Positions 18,652 to 28,423 of a DNA stretch of 64,000 bases are shown piece after piece. The translations under genes and the position numbers were made by a program. How positions within the stretch are numbered: position 1 is the stretch's first letter; each line of letters opens with the position of its first letter. A model generated the notes under the pieces. The model ran no database searches. It was not told where the DNA came from and worked only from the letters and a program-made list of their open reading frames with translations. The DNA is from Mucilaginibacter gotjawali (GTDB taxonomy: Bacteria > Bacteroidota > Bacteroidia > Sphingobacteriales > Sphingobacteriaceae). Location: positions 4,154,001 to 4,218,000 of the forward strand of contig NZ_AP017313.1 of NCBI RefSeq assembly GCF_002355435.1, read 5' to 3'.

Positions 18652-18811
18652 TAAAAATAAACGTGAATATTTTCAAAAGTGGTAACATTTGAAAATTTAT
18701 TTTAACTTATCGTTAATAATTAATTAACAATAAGTGCCTGAATTTAAACTAATGATTATTTCATAAATAGACAGAGATAAAAAACCAGCTATATCAATCA
18801 GATAGACATAA

Positions 18812-19510
18812 ATGCCTTTATTCGAGCATGTTGCGATGACTTCTCAAATTAAGGTGCCTAAAACATCCAAAGTACGGACACTTGACAGAGAGCCTTTAAA
18901 ACTTTCCTTTGCCTTCGATTTTCCACGGCAATTATTTATGGAAGCAGAGAAATTTTTTAAAAAAATCCGCGAAAAGGCTTTTTTGACGGACGAAATACAA
19001 CAGGAATTAAAAAACAGCTTAACCGAAATGCACTTCGGGCCGAATGACGGACTGATCAGTCCCGGTTATATTCCTACCTCCATTTACTTTATTCAGAAAG
19101 GGTTGGCGATGGGTTATACCGGACGGCAAAAACCGCAGGCGGTCACATGGTTCATGAATGAAAATAATTTTTTGATCCCATCCTATTTTTTCCACCAGGA
19201 GCCGGGCACAGAATTTATAACATTCCTGGAAGAAACCACTTTGTTGGCTCTGTCAATTGATAAGGTAAAAGATATGATCAACCGTTATGAAGAAGCGTTT
19301 TTTATCTTTTTGCTGCTTACCGAAGATAGCATCAGGGCCGGCAAAGAGCGGGAGTACATGCTGCGTTTACTCCCCGAGGAAAGATATTTATATATCGCCA
19401 AAACAACTCCTTTCCTTTTCGCCAGGGGGCATTTTGATCAATTAGCTTCCTATCTCAATATATCGCGAAGGCATTTTGTACGAATCAGGAACAACTTTTC
19501 AAGACGCTAA
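18812..19510 (+). CDS. Crp/Fnr-family regulator
   Basis: A 232-residue protein with a cyclic-nucleotide-binding-type beta barrel (SPGYIPTSIYFIQKGLAMGY, then VTWFMNENNFLIP and FITFLEETTLLALS). A C-terminal region (RYLYIAKTTPFLFARGHFDQ, ending LASYLNISRRHFVRIRNNF) looks like a helix-turn-helix. The usual cAMP-contact residues are not evident, as is common in Bacteroidetes members, so the ligand is unknown. It is divergent from the alpha-oxoamine synthase operon across 160 bases and may control it (inference). The first ATG is used; MTSQIKVPK (start at 18836) is an alternative. Confidence 0.85.
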   Translation: MPLFEHVAMTSQIKVPKTSKVRTLDREPLKLSFAFDFPRQLFMEAEKFFKKIREKAFLTDEIQQELKNSLTEMHFGPNDGLISPGYIPTSIYFIQKGLAMGYTGRQKPQAVTWFMNENNFLIPSYFFHQEPGTEFITFLEETTLLALSIDKVKDMINRYEEAFFIFLLLTEDSIRAGKEREYMLRLLPEERYLYIAKTTPFLFARGHFDQLASYLNISRRHFVRIRNNFSRR

Positions 19511-19764
19511 GGGTACTTTTTAGCGCCGGATGGCATCCCCGCCGGTGTCAAAAGTCCGGAATCTTTGAGCCATCTGCCGGGAGGGAAATTTTGATTGCAA
19601 CCTAACTTTACCCCAACAAGCGAAGCCAATGCCCGGCTGCCTGGATAACACAAAAAGAAAGGAGGAAGGTGACAAAAAATGCAAAAATAAAAATCGCAGG
19701 TTACGTACCCGCCGGTGGCAAACGTCACCATATATAGAAATGGCATTTACCAATAGGACAAATA

Positions 19765-20226
19765 ATGGAAGCATCTATTCTCCCAAAATCAAAATTTCAG
19801 ATTTCAAATAAAATAAGGGAAAGCCTGATATGCTTCATTTGTTTAAGCTGCATGTTTTTATTTTTATACACAGCCCATAGCAAGTGGACAGACCATGCCC
19901 GATTTTTGAAAGGCTTATCAAGAGTCTCATTTATAGCGGGCTTTGCCCTTTATATCTCATGGCTTGTTCCGGCTGCAGAAGTTTTGATTTCGATACTGCT
20001 AATCATACCACAAACTTACAAATGGGGCCTTTATGGATTTACAGGGTTGATGACCTTGTTCACAGGCTACATCATAAGTATGGTACTATGGGCGAAAAAG
20101 TTACCCTGTCATTGCGGTGGCGCTATTGAAAAATTAAGCTGGCCACAGCATATATGGTTTAACCTGGCTTTCATTGCCATAGCCGTATTTGCCCTGTGGC
20201 TCAGTAAGTCAAAAATTAATAATTAA
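19765..20226 (+). CDS. MauE/DoxX-like redox-associated membrane protein
   Basis: A 153-residue protein with four membrane spans: CFICLSCMFLFLYTAHSKW, then FIAGFALYISWLV, AEVLISILLII and GLYGFTGLMTLFTGYIISM. A CxC site follows (KKLPCHCGGAIEKLSWPQHI). Small MauE-like proteins carry reducing power across the membrane or help thiol maturation of partner proteins. It is followed 10 bases later by a DUF6520 secreted peptide gene and faces a TlpA-like thioredoxin gene, which supports a thiol-redox role. Start by first ATG; exact start uncertain. Confidence 0.75.
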   Translation: MEASILPKSKFQISNKIRESLICFICLSCMFLFLYTAHSKWTDHARFLKGLSRVSFIAGFALYISWLVPAAEVLISILLIIPQTYKWGLYGFTGLMTLFTGYIISMVLWAKKLPCHCGGAIEKLSWPQHIWFNLAFIAIAVFALWLSKSKINN

Positions 20227-20236
20227 AACAATAAAC

Positions 20237-20602
20237 ATGAAAAACGTTAAAAAAATCGCTTTAGGCCTGATCGCAGGCGCTATGGCCATTAGCTTCAGTG
20301 CTTTTACAAACGCACACAGTAATAATTTTATCCGGCCCAATAAAGCTGTAAAAGCCGGCATGATTACGGACAATTACATTGTTCAGCCATCATTAAATGA
20401 TTTCGTGCAGTTGAGCAGCACACCGGTTTCCGCTGACTGCAGCGGCACTGCGACAAGGCAATGTGCCTATGATGTAACGAGTACAGGTAAGAGCAATATT
20501 CCTGACCTGGCTTCTTATACCGGTGCAGAAATTGACAACTACGTATCACACGGTTGGTTAACACCGGCGTCCGGTTCATCTGATGCATTGTATCAGCCAT
20601 AA
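20237..20602 (+). CDS. DUF6520-like secreted peptide
   Basis: A 121-residue protein from ATG at 20237. A longer frame from 20189 exists but overlaps the upstream gene and lacks the signal at its start. MKNVKKIALGLIAGAMAISFSAFTNA is a clear Sec signal peptide. The mature part holds two cysteines (DCSGTATRQCAYDV) and a PDLASYTGAEIDNYVSHGWL tail. The layout (signal, Cys pair, short tail) matches small exported peptides annotated DUF6520 in Bacteroidota, often found beside MauE-like and TlpA genes. Function unknown. A terminator hairpin follows 19 bases downstream. Confidence 0.7.
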   Translation: MKNVKKIALGLIAGAMAISFSAFTNAHSNNFIRPNKAVKAGMITDNYIVQPSLNDFVQLSSTPVSADCSGTATRQCAYDVTSTGKSNIPDLASYTGAEIDNYVSHGWLTPASGSSDALYQP

Positions 20603-20621
20603 TCAATTACGGCGAAATGGT

Positions 20622-20656
20622 AACCAGGGCTGTATGAAATTACAGCCCTGGTTTTT
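20622..20656 (+). terminator. Intrinsic terminator after the DUF6520 gene
   Basis: AACCAGGGCTGTA and TACAGCCCTGGTT pair around a TGAAAT loop and are followed by T5 on the + strand. It lies between convergent genes. On the minus strand it lacks a U-tail, so it mainly serves the + strand pair. Confidence 0.85.
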
Positions 20657-20658
20657 GT

Positions 20659-22185
20659 TTATAAATATTTATCGATAAGCGCTTTAAATGCCTCTTCATC
20701 GATTCTTGGATCCGGAGGAGCCGCAGATATGATCTTGCCTGTTTTAGAAATAACAATAAGTGTCGGGCACTCCTGTATATTATAATGTTTATAGATGGAT
20801 GATTCCCTGTCCATGCCTGCCAGTAAGTTAATTTCATCCGTATTGCAGTATTTTTCTTCATGCAAACTCTTTAACCATAACTCCTTATTCCCGTCGATAC
20901 TTATGCTTACAAATACAATATTGGGATTTGACTTATAATAAGAAACAATAGGTTTCAAACTCTCTGCCATAACAACGCAACCATGGCACCCGGTGAACCA
21001 GAAATCCATCACCACTACCTTGCCGCTGAAATCGCTTAACTTATATAATTTCCCGTTTTGACCGGGCAGCTCAAAAGGAAAAGCATCGGCTCCAATGGTA
21101 TTGGCATCTCTGAATTGTATCAATGCGGTTTTATACGGATCATCTTTAGCTTTGTCTATGGCTTCATTGATATAGCTTGCAAAGTCGCCTTGCCTGCGCC
21201 TGTCGATATTATAAAAAGCCAACAGTTTTATTTTATCTTTTAAAATCCCATTTACATAATGCTGATCAATAGCCTTGTTAATGTCTGCAAACTTAAGTTT
21301 TGAATAATAGCTTATTCCGTTTAAACTATTTTGAATAATGGCAAAGACCTTTTCCTTTTCCGCCAGGAAATCGCTGTATTTGTAAGATTTAACCAGTAAT
21401 GCGGTATCATTAAAATGACCTTCTTTATAATTGCCGAAGTGTTTACTGAACAGATTCCCTGCTGTTTGATATTCCTCTGATCGTTGTAAAAGAAAAGGGC
21501 TTAAATAAATGTCAGCTAAATGTTGGTTATAATTCCCCAGGCAATCTAGTTTGATTAAATTATAAACATCCGTATTCAATTTTGCCTTGAACGTTTCAAG
21601 GATATGGAGCTGTATGGCATAGATCGAATCCTGCTGAAATTTCCTGTAGGAATAAGCTCCTTCAAAATCCTTCAATTTCATATAAGCATTGTATTTGTCG
21701 ACGGAATTTATTTCATCGCTGTTACTGATCCGGTAAATACAATTGTATTTGTCAGCGCTTTTCCCCGTAAAAAAAGCGCCTTTTTCATGGTTGGATAAAT
21801 GCAGCACAACCGAGTCGCCTGGTTGAAAAACAAACAGGTCGTTATTTTGGTTAAGCGGCAATTGCGCGGCCTGTTGCCTGTTTAAATAATCTATCCGGCC
21901 ATAAGTAACTGTACCTGTTAAAGGGATGACCAGCCTGGTTTTAGCTGTGACGATTTCCTGGCCAAAAGTATCCCGATCTGATGCAAAATTTGAATTGATC
22001 CCGTTTTTGCTCATATTAATATGGATGGACCCATCATGCAGCATGGCCGTATCTTCAACAACGATATCCACTACGGCAAATAGTTTTTTTTCAGTCGTTT
22101 GAGCCAAAGCGACTGATGTCCCGGCGATCATTAAAGTGATGATGAAAACCAGGAGCATATTTTTATGTAGGTGAATTGATTTCAT
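20659..22185 (-). CDS. TlpA-like thioredoxin-domain protein, exported
   Basis: A 508-residue protein with a signal peptide (MLLVFIITLMIAGTSVALAQ after a basic start). The first two thirds have no domain I can name beyond a helical and beta mixture. The C-terminal thioredoxin domain (about 360-508) contains VVMDFWFTGCHGCVVMAESL with a CHGC active site and the cis-Pro segment IQECPTLIVIS. Such proteins act as periplasmic thiol reductants. It is the last gene of the susC-susD-tlpA operon. Confidence 0.85.
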   Translation of the reverse strand: MKSIHLHKNMLLVFIITLMIAGTSVALAQTTEKKLFAVVDIVVEDTAMLHDGSIHINMSKNGINSNFASDRDTFGQEIVTAKTRLVIPLTGTVTYGRIDYLNRQQAAQLPLNQNNDLFVFQPGDSVVLHLSNHEKGAFFTGKSADKYNCIYRISNSDEINSVDKYNAYMKLKDFEGAYSYRKFQQDSIYAIQLHILETFKAKLNTDVYNLIKLDCLGNYNQHLADIYLSPFLLQRSEEYQTAGNLFSKHFGNYKEGHFNDTALLVKSYKYSDFLAEKEKVFAIIQNSLNGISYYSKLKFADINKAIDQHYVNGILKDKIKLLAFYNIDRRRQGDFASYINEAIDKAKDDPYKTALIQFRDANTIGADAFPFELPGQNGKLYKLSDFSGKVVVMDFWFTGCHGCVVMAESLKPIVSYYKSNPNIVFVSISIDGNKELWLKSLHEEKYCNTDEINLLAGMDRESSIYKHYNIQECPTLIVISKTGKIISAAPPDPRIDEEAFKALIDKYL

Positions 22186-22239
22186 GGGTTTGACATTTTT
22201 TTTAAAATGATTTGATTTTTTGTAAGAATCATCGGTTGG

Positions 22240-23622
22240 TCACCTAGGGTTCTGCTGAATGCCACTTAATGCGATTTCATCATTTGGAATGGGCAAGACC
22301 CAGCGGGGATCATTCGGGGGCAATGTATAACTAACGCCATTCAGTACCCTTGTCAGGGTTAGGCCCTCCCCTTCCATGTTCAACCGTTTCAGGTCATACC
22401 AGCGCAAACCGCGCCACATCAGTTCTTTTCGCCGTTCGAGTAAAATGGCAGCTAATGCATCGGCAGCAGAAGTCGCGGTTACCGGCACATAATTACCGGC
22501 ATTATTGTAGCGTTTCACCAGTAATTGGTTTAACTCATCCATCGCCGCCGCCGTTTGTTCGCGGCGGGCCAGGCATTCGGCTTTGATCAGGTATACTTCA
22601 TCGGTCGCCAGCCCAGTAAAAGGGTAATTGCCCTGTCCGTAGTAGCCCCGCTTTCTGTAATAAGAACCATCGGATAATTGAGAAAAATAAACAGATAAAC
22701 GCAGATCATTTGAATTGTATAGATTAATGATATTTCCAGGCACCCTCCCTAATGATGATGAATTGGTCGGGGTAAAAAGACCGTAGGCGGTCACTTGTTT
22801 TGTATTATAAATCAATTCATCATTGGTGGTAGAAAAGGGGCTTCTGGCCGTGATGCTGATGGTATTGTAATCAATTAAGGTATTATATAAACCCAGACAT
22901 TGATCCGCATAGCTTTCGGCTTGCGTATAATTCCGCATATCCAGGTTGATACGGGCAAACAAGGCATAAGCCGCTATTTTGGAGGGCCGGTTTAAATTGG
23001 CCGAAGGCCTTGCTGCGGGAAGCAGGATGGCAGCCGTTGTAAGGTCATTTAACACCTGGTCAAAGCTTTGCTGCAAGGTTGACCGTTTGGCAATATAATC
23101 TATGCCCGAAGTAAGGCGTAGTGGGATACCTAAATCGGTAGAAGCCGTACCTGCATTGTATGCTTTACAAAAAGTCCTTGTCAGATCGTAAAAGGCAAAT
23201 GCACGGGTAAACAGCGCCCAGCCTTTTATATATTGTCCTTGGGCAGTTCCGGCACTGTCAGACTTCGATAAACCATCCAGTACACTATTGGCGTAAAAAA
23301 CTTCCTGGTATAACTGGTTCCAGTCTGCAATACCAGTATCCCCTGCATAAATGTCTTTTGCCCAAACATAAGCATTGCGCTCCGTTGCGGAACCTGTTTG
23401 CCAGTCCGCATAGCTTACCGTGTATTCATCCGCTGAAAGCTGTGCCAGGCCGCCGGTGGCATTAAGGAAGGTGGTATTATCCAGTAGGTTCTGAAAGTCT
23501 GTCAGGGTGCTTGGCGTCAGAATATTGGTAGTTGGTTTTTTATCTAAAAAATCAGATTTTTTGCAAGCGCCCAGGATCGAAAACTGGCTTACTATCATAA
23601 TCCATTGAATTGATTTTTTCAT
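22240..23622 (-). CDS. SusD/RagB-family outer-membrane lipoprotein
   Basis: A 460-residue TPR-rich lipoprotein. The N-terminal signal ends in the lipobox ILGAC, followed by KKSDFLDKKPTTNI as usual for the family. Middle TPR-like repeats include IAAYALFARINLDMRNYTQAESYADQCL. The C-terminal part has EVYLIKAECLARR and ILLERRKELMWRGLRWYDLKRL, the latter a family hallmark. It caps the SusC pore at the cell surface and helps capture a glycan or peptide ligand. It starts 48 bases after the frame-restored end of susC. Confidence 0.92.
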   Translation of the reverse strand: MKKSIQWIMIVSQFSILGACKKSDFLDKKPTTNILTPSTLTDFQNLLDNTTFLNATGGLAQLSADEYTVSYADWQTGSATERNAYVWAKDIYAGDTGIADWNQLYQEVFYANSVLDGLSKSDSAGTAQGQYIKGWALFTRAFAFYDLTRTFCKAYNAGTASTDLGIPLRLTSGIDYIAKRSTLQQSFDQVLNDLTTAAILLPAARPSANLNRPSKIAAYALFARINLDMRNYTQAESYADQCLGLYNTLIDYNTISITARSPFSTTNDELIYNTKQVTAYGLFTPTNSSSLGRVPGNIINLYNSNDLRLSVYFSQLSDGSYYRKRGYYGQGNYPFTGLATDEVYLIKAECLARREQTAAAMDELNQLLVKRYNNAGNYVPVTATSAADALAAILLERRKELMWRGLRWYDLKRLNMEGEGLTLTRVLNGVSYTLPPNDPRWVLPIPNDEIALSGIQQNPR

Positions 23623-23669
23623 TTTTCTTTGTTTTGATTCGTTTTTATTCGTTTCAATTGCTGTGTTAT

Positions 23670-26600
23670 TTACAGGCCGGCTTTTATTCCGAAAGCTATG
23701 GTGCGTACTGCGGGGATGTTTGCCGGGTAATCCGGGTCTATATGGTATTTGTTGGCCCTCCAGAGGATACCGATGTTATTGATATAGGTAAACAGGTTCA
23801 GGTTTCTGAATGGCAGATAGGGCGTTTGGGAATAGTATAACCCAAACGAAGATCCTGCAAGCGGATATGAGCTGCATTGACGACCAGTATATTGGAATAG
23901 GTATATAAGTCATCCCGGTAAATATTATCCGGGTACACCAGCGCAGGGACATTGGTATGCAGTTCATCCCCTGGTTTTTGCCAGCGGCTATCAAAATCGG
24001 CCATCTGGTAACTATTGGGACCGGCAGAATAAAGGGTGCCGTTATTTAAGGAGGCCCTTCTGAAGTAGTATCCCAATTTGTAGGTGATATTAAAAGAAAG
24101 ATCAAAAGTTTTGTAATTAAAAGTGTTACGCAGACTACCGAATGAGGTGGGTGTCGCTGAACCATTGTATACCAGTTCCGTCCTGTTGGTGGCATTCATG
24201 ATACTGGTATAATCGGTACTGATTTTCCCGTTTAAATAGCCTTGCGGGTCACCTGATTTGTTAAGTCCGGCATATTTGAAGCTAAAAATGGCATAATAAG
24301 GATAGCCTTGCAGCGGGTTGTTGTAGTTGGCGGAAACTACATTCAGATTGGTTCCGTTACTTACTTTATACTGTGTTACCTTGTTCTGGCAATAGTTATA
24401 CAGGAAAGTGGTGGTCCATTTAAACTTGCCCTTCAGGTTGATGCTGTTGATCTGCAAATCAATCCCTTTGGTTATCGTATTGGCGGAGTTACCTGTATAT
24501 AGGCTAATTCCGGTTTGCGGTGCAATGGGGCTGCTGCCGATCAGGTCCAGCCCTGCTTTCAGCCAGTAATCTATACTGCCGCTGATGCGGTTGTCTTTTG
24601 TTCCGAAATCCATGCCCAGGTCTGTATTACGGTCTACTTCCCAGCGGAGGGATGGGTTTGGCGGATTGACAATGGTGGAAGCATAAGCATTATAGGTTTG
24701 TGCGATATTTCCGCCGACTGCGGCCAGGTAGGCGGAAATGCTGGTGTTTACATTGCCCGTATAACCGTAAGTGGCCCTCAATTTGAGTTGCGGCAGCCAG
24801 TCAATGGCATAAAATGATTCTTTGTCTATGATCCAGGCCAGACCTGCGCTGCCTAATGGCACCCCTTTCTGATTGGCGGACACGCCAAATAAATTCGATT
24901 CATCTTTACGTGCGCTTAGTGATAAGATGTATTTATCATCATACGTATAGGAACCGTTAAAATACACCGAAAAAAAGCGGTTGGTGGTACCCGTCTCAGA
25001 GGTGTTTGCCGGTATTTGCGCTGTATTGTAGCCATAGAAATAAGGGTTGTAGGCGGTAAAATCAACCGCCTGGTTCTGGTCTGTGGCGGTTTCAGGATTA
25101 TAACCATATAGCGTGTAGGCGTTGTTAAATGTGGTGTAATCTTTTACCTCGGTACCGGCAATAGCGCTTACGGCATTCTTACCCCAGTGATGATCATAGT
25201 TCAGCTGGAAGCGGCCATTATTGGAAGAAATATTGGTCAGGCTGGTATTCAGAATGGCCCCCATGGGTACCGGGTAGGTTACGGCCCCCGAAACAGGATC
25301 GATGTTGGTAAAAGTGTTAATGAGGTTTCTTGTATAATAGGATTGCAGCTCATTCAGGTTATTGACATCGTTAATTCCTTTTTCATAGTTATATAGCCCG
25401 GAAGCTTTTAGCCCTTTTATGATCTGATAACTTAATGATACGTTTATGCGATAATCTGTCAAACTGCTGGTGGTACCGCTGTAACCATTTTCCAGTTCCT
25501 GCAAGGGTTTATACAGCCAGTTAAGCAAAGCGCCATTCCCGGCTGTACTGCCATAGGGAATACTCAAGGTGTTGGCGATAGCTAAAGGGTTGCCATTGGC
25601 ATCTGCAATCTGGTCATAAGGATAGTCCGTGGAAGCTAATGCAGGGCCGGATTTTGTGGTGCTGCCGGTATAGACAATGTTTGTAAACAGTTCCAGTTTG
25701 TTTTTCAAAAAGTACCAGGTATTGGCGGCATTTAAAGTGATGCGGTCATAACTGCTGTTTACCGTATTGTTAAGGTTTTTATCGTAGCCAGCGGAGAAAA
25801 AATATTTCTGGGTGGCGCTGCCGCCGCTTACGCTGGCCTGGTATTGCTGATTGACGCTTGGCCTGTAAAAATATTTCAGTAATTGCGCACGGGAATCGTA
25901 GCTTTTCAGGGTATTGATCTCTGAAAGAGAGTCCGATTTGGAGATCGTGCCATTTCTTGCTGCTGAAAAGATTTCAACTGCGGGTGACAATGCCTGGTAG
26001 CCGGTGCTTATGGCATTATCGTAAGCCCCCTGGTTGAACAGGTATTGTTCTACGCCGATGTACTGTGCTGACGTCAGCTGCGGCAGGTAATATAAATCAG
26101 GTCTTGCGCCTACGGTGGTATTGGCATTAAAGCTTACCTGCGGGGCTGAATTGAGGTGCCCCTTTTTTGTGGTGATGACAATTACGCCGTTACCGCTGCG
26201 GGATCCCCATGCAGAGGCTGCTGCGGCATCTTTTAAAATGGTGATACTTTCTATATCGTTTGGATTGATGTTCCCCGGGTCGCCGTCATATGGAAAGTTG
26301 TCGATAATAATTAAAGGGCTGGGGTTTGAAAACAAGGTCGCGCGTCCGCGGATTTCAATTGCACTTTGTCCAAACTGGAGGTTACTGCTATTATTAAAAA
26401 GAACGCCGCTGGTGACGCTATTCAACCGGTCGAGAATATTCGTACTTACACTCCGGTTTAAAAGTGCGCTGTCCGCCAGTACAAAGCTTCCGGTCGCCCT
26501 TTCTTTTGGGATATTCTGGTAGCCGGTGGAAACAACGCTGACTTCTTTTAAAAGGTTCTTATCTTCAGCAAGGCGGATCGCAAATGGGTCTTTATCAGTT

Positions 26601-26866
26601 GGGTTAAAACTGATTTCGGTGGTTTTATAGCCGAGATAGCTGATGGTTAATTTGCCGCTGGATTCTTTTGTATATAGGGTAAAGTCTCCTTTTTCGTTTG
26701 TGGAGGTTGTTGTGCCTGTTGATTTGATTTTAATGGTTGCGCCGTGAAGGGGGGTATTTTGGGCAGAGTCAATGACCCTCCCGGTGAGTTTGGTAACGGC
26801 CTGTGCTTTGGCCCGGAAATTCAGGCAAAGCGCGGCCAGTACTATATATAGTATGGTTTTTTTCAT
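23670..26866 (-). CDS. SusC/RagA-family TonB-dependent transporter, frameshifted near the C-terminus
   Basis: The open frame runs from 26866 to 23798 (1022 residues): signal peptide, CarboxypepD_reg-like domain (about 24-105, VTKLTGRVIDSAQNTPLHGA), plug (about 110-235, with IILDNFP-like IIIDNFPYDGD and VIVITTKKG) and beta barrel. Around 23811-23820 one base appears to be missing. In the next frame the protein continues RNLNLFTYINNIGILWRANK and ends IAFGIKAGL at 23670, the normal SusC end. Frame-restored length is 1065 residues. As sequenced, the last barrel strand needed for outer-membrane assembly would be lost. Operon with susD and tlpA; the ligand is unknown, and no glycosidase genes are nearby. 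Confidence 0.88.
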
Positions 26867-27471
26867 GGAAGTTTAGTTAGGTTAGCTGATTGAATTGTTA
26901 CTAAATCAGTCGATGAAGGAAAAACGGCAACCGGGAAAAACTATTAACTATTTGGCTGATCGGAGGTTGCCGTTTGTCCTGAAACTCAATCAGGGGATTT
27001 GATGATGTTTTTAAAGCGGTTTTTGAATAAATGTGAAGAAACTGCCTGATTGAATAAAAAGCACACGATTTGCCCATTGCTATAAAAAGCAACCCCTATA
27101 TAGTCGTAATGATTTTGCTTCACGCTCATTATTCATTTTAATAACGAGCCCCGACGTGGTAAGTAAAATAGGCTGGGCCTTAAAAACCAACACTCTTAGT
27201 TGACAGCCAAGACTTGGAATTACAGTAAGGCCCATACCTATTCTTAAGTGCAAAGATATACACTAAAGACGATATGGGCATTATTCTTACTGTCTCGTGT
27301 CTGGCTGTCATTTTTCGAGTAACGAGACTCTTTAATTAATACCCTCTTTTTTGGAAAGACGAGATTTAAACACTATTTCAATTCATATTAATCCTATTTC
27401 AAATTCAAATATATAAAATAAATCATTTATTGAAAATTAAATTTAAATAAATGACTGTTTTTATAAAGTAA
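26867..27471. other. Leader/promoter region of the susC operon
   Basis: A 605-base gap without a convincing gene. A perfect 10-base stem AACGGCAACC/GGTTGCCGTT (26923-26932 and 26965-26974) lies within 110 bases of the susC start. On the minus strand TATCTTTG (27258-27251) matches the TAnnTTTG promoter box, giving a leader of about 380 bases if used; no clear -33 element was found. The rest is AT-rich with no recognised feature. Confidence 0.4.
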
Positions 27472-28017
27472 TTGTCTTTAACGCCTTCCTTCTATACATT
27501 TAATGAAATTGTAACTTTGAAAGTAGAAGCGCCAGATAATTTATTAGGCCCTTATTTGACAAATAAGGGGAAAGACAGTGTTGATATACATGGAAAAACT
27601 GGAATACCAATTGGCAGCATCAGAAAAATGCGAAGTGGGGAAACAAAAGCAATTCCAGCTATCGAACTCTATAAAATCTCATTGGTTACTAAAGATGCGA
27701 TTGGTGTAGTGTTGAAGGAAATCTATCCAAGTCTAAAATTAGTTCAGACGGATAAGGTCATTCTAACTAATATAAAATCCGATACAACTGATCTCGGAAA
27801 AGTAATTATGCATCTCGAGGACTACAATTTGGATAATTTAGCGTATAGAACAGGAATAAAGCGAGGGCGTTTACAGCGCCTGACTAAATTAGATTCTACA
27901 AAAATTCTATCACATGAACTTTACCTTATTGAGATGGCATCTAATAAGGAACCGGGAGAACTTTTTATTAGTCTATTTGCGGACATTAAACTTCATATCC
28001 AAGGAGAAGAAAAGTAA
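27472..28017 (+). CDS. Putative DNA-binding protein with two helix-turn-helix-like units
   Basis: A 181-residue frame from TTG at 27472; an in-frame TAA directly precedes it, so the true start may be internal. Two related units are visible: GIPIGSIRKMRSGETKAIPA followed by IELYKISLVTKD (about 43-74), and YNLDNLAYRTGIKRGRLQRLT then KILSHELYLIEMASNK. Both look like Xre-type helix-turn-helices. It lies just beyond the end of the minus-strand lanthipeptide cluster and could regulate it (inference). A decayed relative follows at 28031. Confidence 0.5.
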   Translation: MSLTPSFYTFNEIVTLKVEAPDNLLGPYLTNKGKDSVDIHGKTGIPIGSIRKMRSGETKAIPAIELYKISLVTKDAIGVVLKEIYPSLKLVQTDKVILTNIKSDTTDLGKVIMHLEDYNLDNLAYRTGIKRGRLQRLTKLDSTKILSHELYLIEMASNKEPGELFISLFADIKLHIQGEEK

Positions 28018-28030
28018 TATCGATAAGGGA

Positions 28031-28359
28031 TGAATAACCTATCATTTTTAGCATTAACACCCAAAAAGGTTGAGACAAAAATAAAAGCATCCTCACACTC
28101 GCTGCTTGAGGGCTTTAACCTAAACATACAAGACCTTCCTGAAGAACAATAACTTTCAAAGCAGGTAAAAGCAGAATGGATGCAGAAGCGATCTAAAGGA
28201 TATCTGGGTTTGATTGGCGTTTCAATTGGACAAATTAAATGCCTGTAATGCTACTGCAAATACCATACGAGAATTTTATCAATTACTTGAACGGCTGAAA
28301 ACAAGTATAACTAACGTTAACTTGATTAATAGGATTAAATATTTCGACCATTTGAGCTA
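28031..28359 (+). pseudogene. Decayed Xre-like regulator gene
   Basis: One frame reads MNNLSFLALTPKKVETKIKA to a stop at about 28150. It continues in frame LSKQVKAEWMQKRSKGYLGL-IGVSIGQIKCL to another stop, then in a second frame ANTIREFYQLLERLKTSI. The segment GVSIGQIK..ANTIREFYQLL parallels GIPIGSIRKM..IPAIELYKI of the intact gene upstream. It appears to be a broken paralogue with at least one stop and one frame change. Confidence 0.45.
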
Positions 28360-28423
28360 ACCGCAACACCCAAAATAGACTGTTGCGAAAAATCGAAATT
28401 CCGACTTCCTAAATAATTCTAAA

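Noticed and set aside
19669..19737. 22-residue GTG ORF after a strong AAAGGAGGAA site, ahead of the MauE-like gene
   Set aside because: Spacing to the start is too short, Shine-Dalgarno use is weak in Bacteroidota, and there is no independent support.
20659..26866. Polysaccharide utilisation locus
   Set aside because: SusC and SusD are present but there are no carbohydrate-active enzymes or hybrid sensor regulators nearby.
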